From NCBI GenBank assembly GCA_900556865.1, contig USQS01000045.1, forward strand, positions 1-7,040: a stretch of 7,040 nt of DNA, written 5' to 3'. The stretch is from an uncultured Clostridium sp. (GTDB lineage: Bacteria > Bacillota > Clostridia > TANB77 > CAG-508). Below, piece by piece: positions 6,113-7,040 of the stretch; positions within the stretch are counted from its first letter, which is position 1; the number at the start of each line of letters is the position of its first letter. The notes beneath the pieces are model-generated. The model was not told the DNA's origin, did not search any database, and saw only the letters and a list, made by a program, of their open reading frames with translations. The position numbers were made by a program, and so were the translations under genes.

Positions 6113-6827
6113 GGTCACCTATAATGGGATAACCAATATGAGCAAGATGTGCTCGAATTTGATGAGTTCTACCAGTTTCGATATCAACATCTAAAAGAGA
6201 AGTATTATTTTCAAATGTTTTAATAACTAAATAAGATGTGATAATTTTTGAATATCCTTTTTTGGGAACATCTGATATATAAACTAAAGATTTAGAGCTG
6301 TCTTTGAAAAGGTATGCTTCCATAGTTTGTTTTTTTATTTTTGGTATACCATAAACTAATGCTAAATAGTGTTTTTCTATTTCATGAAGTTTGAATTTGT
6401 TTAATAAAATATCAAGTGCAATTTGATTTTTTGCAAATAAAACTAACCCAAAAGTATTTCTATCTATTCTATGACAAGGCTGTGGTAGAAAGTTTGAATT
6501 AGAATACTCTTTAGCAATAAGATGTGTTAAACTATTATTTCCAGTAACTTCAATACCGACTGGTTTATTAATTAATAATATGTTTTTATCTTCATAAACT
6601 TTATTGATAGGAATTTTGCTTTCCAAAAGTTTATCAGATATAAAAATTAAAATTTCATCATTTTTAAAAATGGTAATATTTTTGTTTATTCTTTTTCCAT
6701 TTACTTTTATATCTTTTTTTCTTAATGTTTTATAAAACAAATTGTAAGACAAGTTAGGAAATTCATTAAATATGAAACTATCTAATTTTTTATTATTATA
6801 TTTATTTGGTACAATTAATTTTTTCAT
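6096..6827 (-). CDS. RluA-family rRNA pseudouridine synthase: main part in zero frame
   Basis: Isomerises uridine to pseudouridine in RNA, most likely 23S rRNA. The N-terminus carries an S4-like RNA-binding domain (about 13-62, with KLDSFIF and KVNGKRINKN). The catalytic domain follows: VYEDKNILLINKPVGIEV (78-95); motif II PCHRIDRNTFGLVLFAKN with catalytic Asp122; and motif III ETGRTHQIRAHLAHIGYPIIGD (about 217-238). One oddity is Phe where HRLDxxTSG enzymes have Ser. The zero frame reads R-K-I-W-Y-stop after GD, while the conserved GKYG tail continues in the +1 frame from 6112 to 5951. The ATG at 6827 has no Shine-Dalgarno sequence, and a perfect -10 lies only six bases upstream, so the message is probably leaderless; a stop codon seven codons upstream excludes an earlier start. 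Which uridine is modified cannot be told. Confidence 0.93.
   Translation of the reverse strand: MKKLIVPNKYNNKKLDSFIFNEFPNLSYNLFYKTLRKKDIKVNGKRINKNITIFKNDEILIFISDKLLESKIPINKVYEDKNILLINKPVGIEVTGNNSLTHLIAKEYSNSNFLPQPCHRIDRNTFGLVLFAKNQIALDILLNKFKLHEIEKHYLALVYGIPKIKKQTMEAYLFKDSSKSLVYISDVPKKGYSKIITSYLVIKTFENNTSLLDVDIETGRTHQIRAHLAHIGYPIIGDRKIWY
6109..6116 (-). other. Putative +1 frameshift site GAC-CGG-AA in the rluA-like gene
   Basis: On the minus strand the zero frame is ggt-gac-cgg-aaa-ata-tgg-tat-taa. Omitting one C (6113 or 6114) gives ggt-gac-gga-aaa-tat-ggt, G-D-G-K-Y-G, the conserved motif. The zero-frame codon at the shift is CGG (6113-6111). It is the same 8-mer and the same Asp-Gly outcome as in uvrC. 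AGG stands one base before GAC. Confidence 0.6.
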
Positions 6828-6833
6828 AATGAT

Positions 6834-6862
6834 ATTATAATGGAATTAGGTAAAAAAAGCAA
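6834..6862 (-). promoter_or_regulatory. Promoter of the rluA-like gene, leaderless arrangement
   Basis: On the minus strand, TTGCTT (6862-6857, weak -35), a 17-base spacer and a perfect TATAAT (6839-6834). Only six bases (ATCATT) separate the -10 from the ATG at 6827, so transcription should begin at or within a base or two of the start codon. Confidence 0.65.
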
Positions 6863-6927
6863 GTTAGTTTGAAGGCAAAATTTATTCTAAAATTTGAAGA
6901 ATATGAAGTGTAATCAATAAATAAAAA

Positions 6928-6951
6928 TTTTTTTGAAAATTTTCAAAAAAA
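6928..6951. repeat. 24-base A/T-tract palindrome in UP-element position
   Basis: T7-GAAAA mirrored by TTTTC-A7 is a perfect palindrome ending three bases before the -35 box at 6955. The A-tract facing the promoter fits a proximal UP element contacted by the RNA polymerase alpha subunit. It could also act as a weak hairpin, but without a loop and with so little GC an UP-element or bent-DNA role is more likely. Confidence 0.6.
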
Positions 6952-6954
6952 GTA

Positions 6955-6983
6955 TTGACAAAAATCGACACAGATGTTATTAT
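6955..6983 (+). promoter_or_regulatory. Very strong sigma-A promoter reading out of the window
   Basis: A perfect TTGACA (6955-6960), a 17-base spacer and TATTAT (6978-6983; 5 of 6), with an extended -10 TG at 6975-6976 and an A-tract UP element upstream. The start would be near 6990. The remaining 50 bases hold no open frame with a ribosome binding site and no recognisable RNA gene; a stable-RNA operon or another highly expressed gene beyond the window end is the likely target. Confidence 0.75.
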
Positions 6984-7040
6984 AAAAAAGTACCACGCAA
7001 GAAGAGCATAAAAACATCTATAAAAGATAAAATTTATGTG

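Noticed and set aside
6990..7040. Calling a 16S rRNA or tRNA start in the last 50 bases
   Set aside because: No rRNA or tRNA sequence is actually visible; only the promoter strength suggests it.

Overview
The window is strongly AT-rich chromosomal DNA. It has AGGAGG-type ribosome binding sites, arginine coded mostly by AGA, a single-chain alpha2-type glycyl-tRNA synthetase, a YlmH protein and a clostridial-style RluA pseudouridine synthase. This points to a low-GC Bacillota, most likely an (uncultured) member of the Clostridia; that placement is inference from gene content and composition.

Layout. Positions 1-1744 (+) hold uvrC (nucleotide excision repair), whose first codons lie before the window and whose frame changes at 1177-1184. 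A good sigma-A-type promoter (1749-1777) follows and drives an unrecognised 313-residue protein (1815-2756) that is probably co-transcribed with glyQS (2788-4170). A hairpin (4173-4200) separates these from ylmH (4227-5027), and then comes an M15-like peptidase with a peptidoglycan-binding domain (5090-5770). A 19-bp perfect hairpin (5791-5834) lies between this and a convergent RluA-family pseudouridine synthase gene on the minus strand (5951-6827), which also changes frame, at 6109-6116. The last 200 bases hold two divergent promoters. One, for the rluA-like gene, places its start almost on the ATG. The other is a very strong promoter with an A/T-tract palindrome in UP-element position, pointing out of the window to a gene not seen.

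Main observation. The two frame changes occur in unrelated genes on opposite strands, yet at the same 8-mer, GACCGGAA. The zero-frame reading is GAC-CGG and the conserved protein continues only if one base is skipped, giving GAC-(C)-GGA = Asp-Gly, the dipeptide expected in both families. These are the only two in-frame CGG codons in all the coding sequence of the window, while at least eight out-of-frame CGG triplets inside genes disturb nothing. This fits +1 frameshifting at a vacant or poorly decoded CGG codon. A systematic base-calling artefact at GA(C)CGG is the main competing explanation and cannot be excluded from this window alone.

The genes otherwise are housekeeping: DNA repair, tRNA charging, rRNA modification, a ribosome/division-associated S4 protein and a wall hydrolase. 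There are no mobile elements, CRISPR arrays or tRNA/rRNA genes inside the window.
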